Positions 62,227-64,000 of a stretch of 64,000 nt of DNA are shown here, piece after piece. How positions within the stretch are numbered: position 1 is the first letter of the stretch; every line of letters starts with the position of its first letter. Below the pieces are notes generated by a model. It did not search any database and had not been told where the DNA came from. It saw only the letters and a list, made by a program, of their open reading frames with translations. Both the position numbers and the translations under genes were made by a program. This DNA is from Amblyornis subalaris (Eukaryota > Chordata > Aves > Passeriformes > Ptilonorhynchidae): positions 574,941 to 638,940 of the forward strand of contig JACAXG010000255.1 of assembly GCA_018881555.1 (NCBI GenBank). The letters run 5' to 3'.

Positions 62227-64000
62227 TTTTATTTATAACAACCGTCCTTAACTGCAATGTGGAAAGAATAAATTTGGCAGCCATTTGTCCTGTGCTGTCT
62301 GTGTCATTGCTCTGTGTAAAGTCTCTCTTGCCAGGGGTCCTGTTAGACTGGGTTTGGAAACTGAAATGCATGGCTCCCATATCAGAAGGAGANAGTTCAT
62401 CACCATTAAATTTCCTGCCTGAGCNTTTCCAGTTGGANTATTTGAAGNGTGCTTTCTAACAATATTGNTTGATTCAGCTTCTGTTAACCTTGGCTATTTG
62501 ATAGCAAAATGTCCTCAGCTCTGCTTTTGCAAGATGCTGTGTTCTGTTTGATCTTTTCCGCTTGGATTTCTTAATGGTGGGACAGAACTGAGTGCAGTGT
62601 TTTGGGTGGGAACCCTTCAGTCTGAGATAGGAATCTCTCAGTAGCAGCTGGTTTTGGCATCTCTAAACAAAACATGTTGGTCACACCCCATTTCCTTCTC
62701 AGTGTTCAGCTTGGGGTACAGGGTATACGTGCTTGGTGCATTTCTGGTGTTAATCTTGGAGTCTTTGAGCAACACTTGACTGGGGCATTGCCTGCGGACA
62801 NCCTGCGCTCTGACAGGAGTGCCATTGGTTTGCCTTGGGGGAACACGGTCTGCAAACCTGTGCAGCACTGCAGAAATGATTCCGCAAGTGTCTGCTGCAG
62901 TTTGCAGTGTGTTTTCNGTGGCTTATTCCGGCTACTTCTTGGCCAGCCTGGCGCGTAAGGAGAAGATTTTCCTGGGTGTAGCATAGCCTGGCTTTTGTAT
63001 TGCTGTGTTCTTTATGCTCTTCCTTAGTGACTGAGTTGATTTGCAAACAAAAATGCCATTAAGATGCCATTAGTTTGGTGCACAGCATTAGTTTGGTCCA
63101 CATGAGTTCTGCCAACAGCTCCAGCTACAGTGAGGGTGTCTCTAGCCCAAGGGGTGCAAACAGCATTTGAAATGGAAGCTGCAGGGCTTCCCTTCCCTGC
63201 AGGGGACAGTGTGTGGCAGTGGAGTCTGTCATTTCCTTAGTTTGCTGGTTCAACCAAGACAACTTCCAAAACCTGCCGACAGGGAGAACTTCTCAAAAAT
63301 ACTTGTGGAAACTCCCTACAGAATGGAGGGAAAGCATCTTTTTTTCTAAATTCCCACCTTGAAGGATTTGACACTTTACAGAGAGACAAAACAGCAATTC
63401 CCTTTGTGATGAAGTGCCAACTCCAAATCAGTGACCATATGCTGCTGAACCCAGGAGCTATTCCCCTGCTGTTTCAGAATAGAAGTGCCATGGCTAAGGG
63501 ATATTGTGGGAAAGCTTTTCCGGGGAAATCTTTTGATCAACTTAATGGGAAGTAGTGCCTGCAATTTATCAAAACACAGTAAAGTATAGGAAAGAAAGGA
63601 GAAAAAAAGCTGTTTTATCTCTTGGGTGGAAGAGAAGCACTGCCTGTTAAAAGAACACTTTGCATTTTCTTGACCCAGTTTCTATGTATTTACTGACCAA
63701 ACAGGGCAAAACATAGACACAACTTAGACTGTTGTTCNGCTCTCTAGCTTGCTGTGTGATAGAACTGTTTGTCGTGCAGGGATGTTGGGGAAGGAAAATA
63801 CTCTTTGTTTGGGNTGACTTGTTCTGTGGGATTCCCCACCGCTGGCAGTATTCTAGCAACATCTAGTTCATTTTCCCTTGCCCATTGCAGGTCACCTCAC
63901 TCGACGATACAGAGANGCCCATCCTTTGGTGAGTGGGAAAGGACCCTTGGATGTTCCTGGTGTTTAAGTATTGTGGAGCAAGCTGTGAGCTTGGGCTGCA
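62227..64000. other. Right edge, ambiguous bases, no firm gene
   Basis: Composition is less AT-rich than the desert. Ten isolated N bases fall here. ORFs at 62,674-62,958, 62,706-62,984 and 62,750-63,046 overlap on both strands and show no family resemblance. A weak microexon candidate is listed separately. Confidence 0.5.
63891..63928 (+). other. Candidate 38-bp microexon
   Basis: A pyrimidine tract and acceptor (cattttcccttgcccattgcag) precede 38 bp, and gtgagtggg, a near-consensus donor, follows. All three frames are open apart from one N at 63,916. One frame would give HLTRRYR then AHPL. I cannot assign it to a gene. Paired splice-like motifs of this quality arise by chance in long non-coding DNA. 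Confidence 0.2.

Noticed and set aside
62039..62459. ORFs of 70 and 131 codons with Cys/Val and Leu or Tyr runs
   Set aside because: They are translations of the (TG)n and (ATT)n microsatellites.
1..64000. CRISPR arrays, bacterial operons, phage or plasmid systems
   Set aside because: The DNA is vertebrate (CR1, ERV LTRs, a RASA1 exon with GT splice donor). The tandem arrays at 37.3 and 53.1 kb have diverged contiguous units with no spacers.

Overview
This window is bird genomic DNA. It is AT-rich and its interspersed repeats are CR1 (chicken repeat 1) retroposon tails and avian ERV long terminal repeats. The only protein-coding gene I can support is the first coding exon of RASA1 (p120 RasGAP), on the minus strand at 1088-1470. 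It sits in a CpG island, with a canonical splice donor at its end. The rest of RASA1 would lie to the left, outside the window, so almost everything to the right is its 5' flanking sequence. In other vertebrates this flank is the gene-poor interval towards COX7C. RASA1 is Z-linked in birds and a W gametolog is known, so the window is probably from a sex chromosome; the sequence alone does not say which one.

Layout: 1-1087 is the start of RASA1 intron 1. 985-1890 is the CpG-island promoter, with GC boxes and two identical NRF1-like sites. 1911-2461 holds CR1 tails in opposing orientation. 2.5-35 kb is a gene desert with scattered CR1 tails, one solo ERVL-type LTR (5.70-6.29 kb) and simple repeats. 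35.1-38.0 kb is a composite: an antisense LTR end, then a CR1 with reverse transcriptase remnants. That CR1 is split by about 1.7 kb containing a broken gag-capsid remnant and a minisatellite of about 65 bp. 38.6-38.8 kb is an isolated CpG-rich block bounded by splice-like signals. 39-50 kb is again desert with CR1 and LTR tails.

50,429-55,495 is the best-defined mobile element. It is an LTR retrotransposon with two LTRs of about 500 bp, a 6-bp target duplication, a primer binding site, a polypurine tract, a short gag-like ORF at the 5' end and an Env-tail-like ORF at the 3' end. No recognisable pol lies between them; most of the interior is AT-rich and contains a degenerate 16-bp tandem array. 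56.2-58.2 kb is one LTR inserted into another, and 60.8-62.0 kb holds two more LTRs in opposite orientation. The last 2.5 kb has (GT)n and (ATT)n tracts, a cluster of isolated N bases, and a weak candidate microexon near the right edge.

No genes form a pathway here. The plausible biology is RASA1 promoter control plus a history of LTR and CR1 insertion. I found no new cellular system; the most unusual object is the pol-less LTR element.
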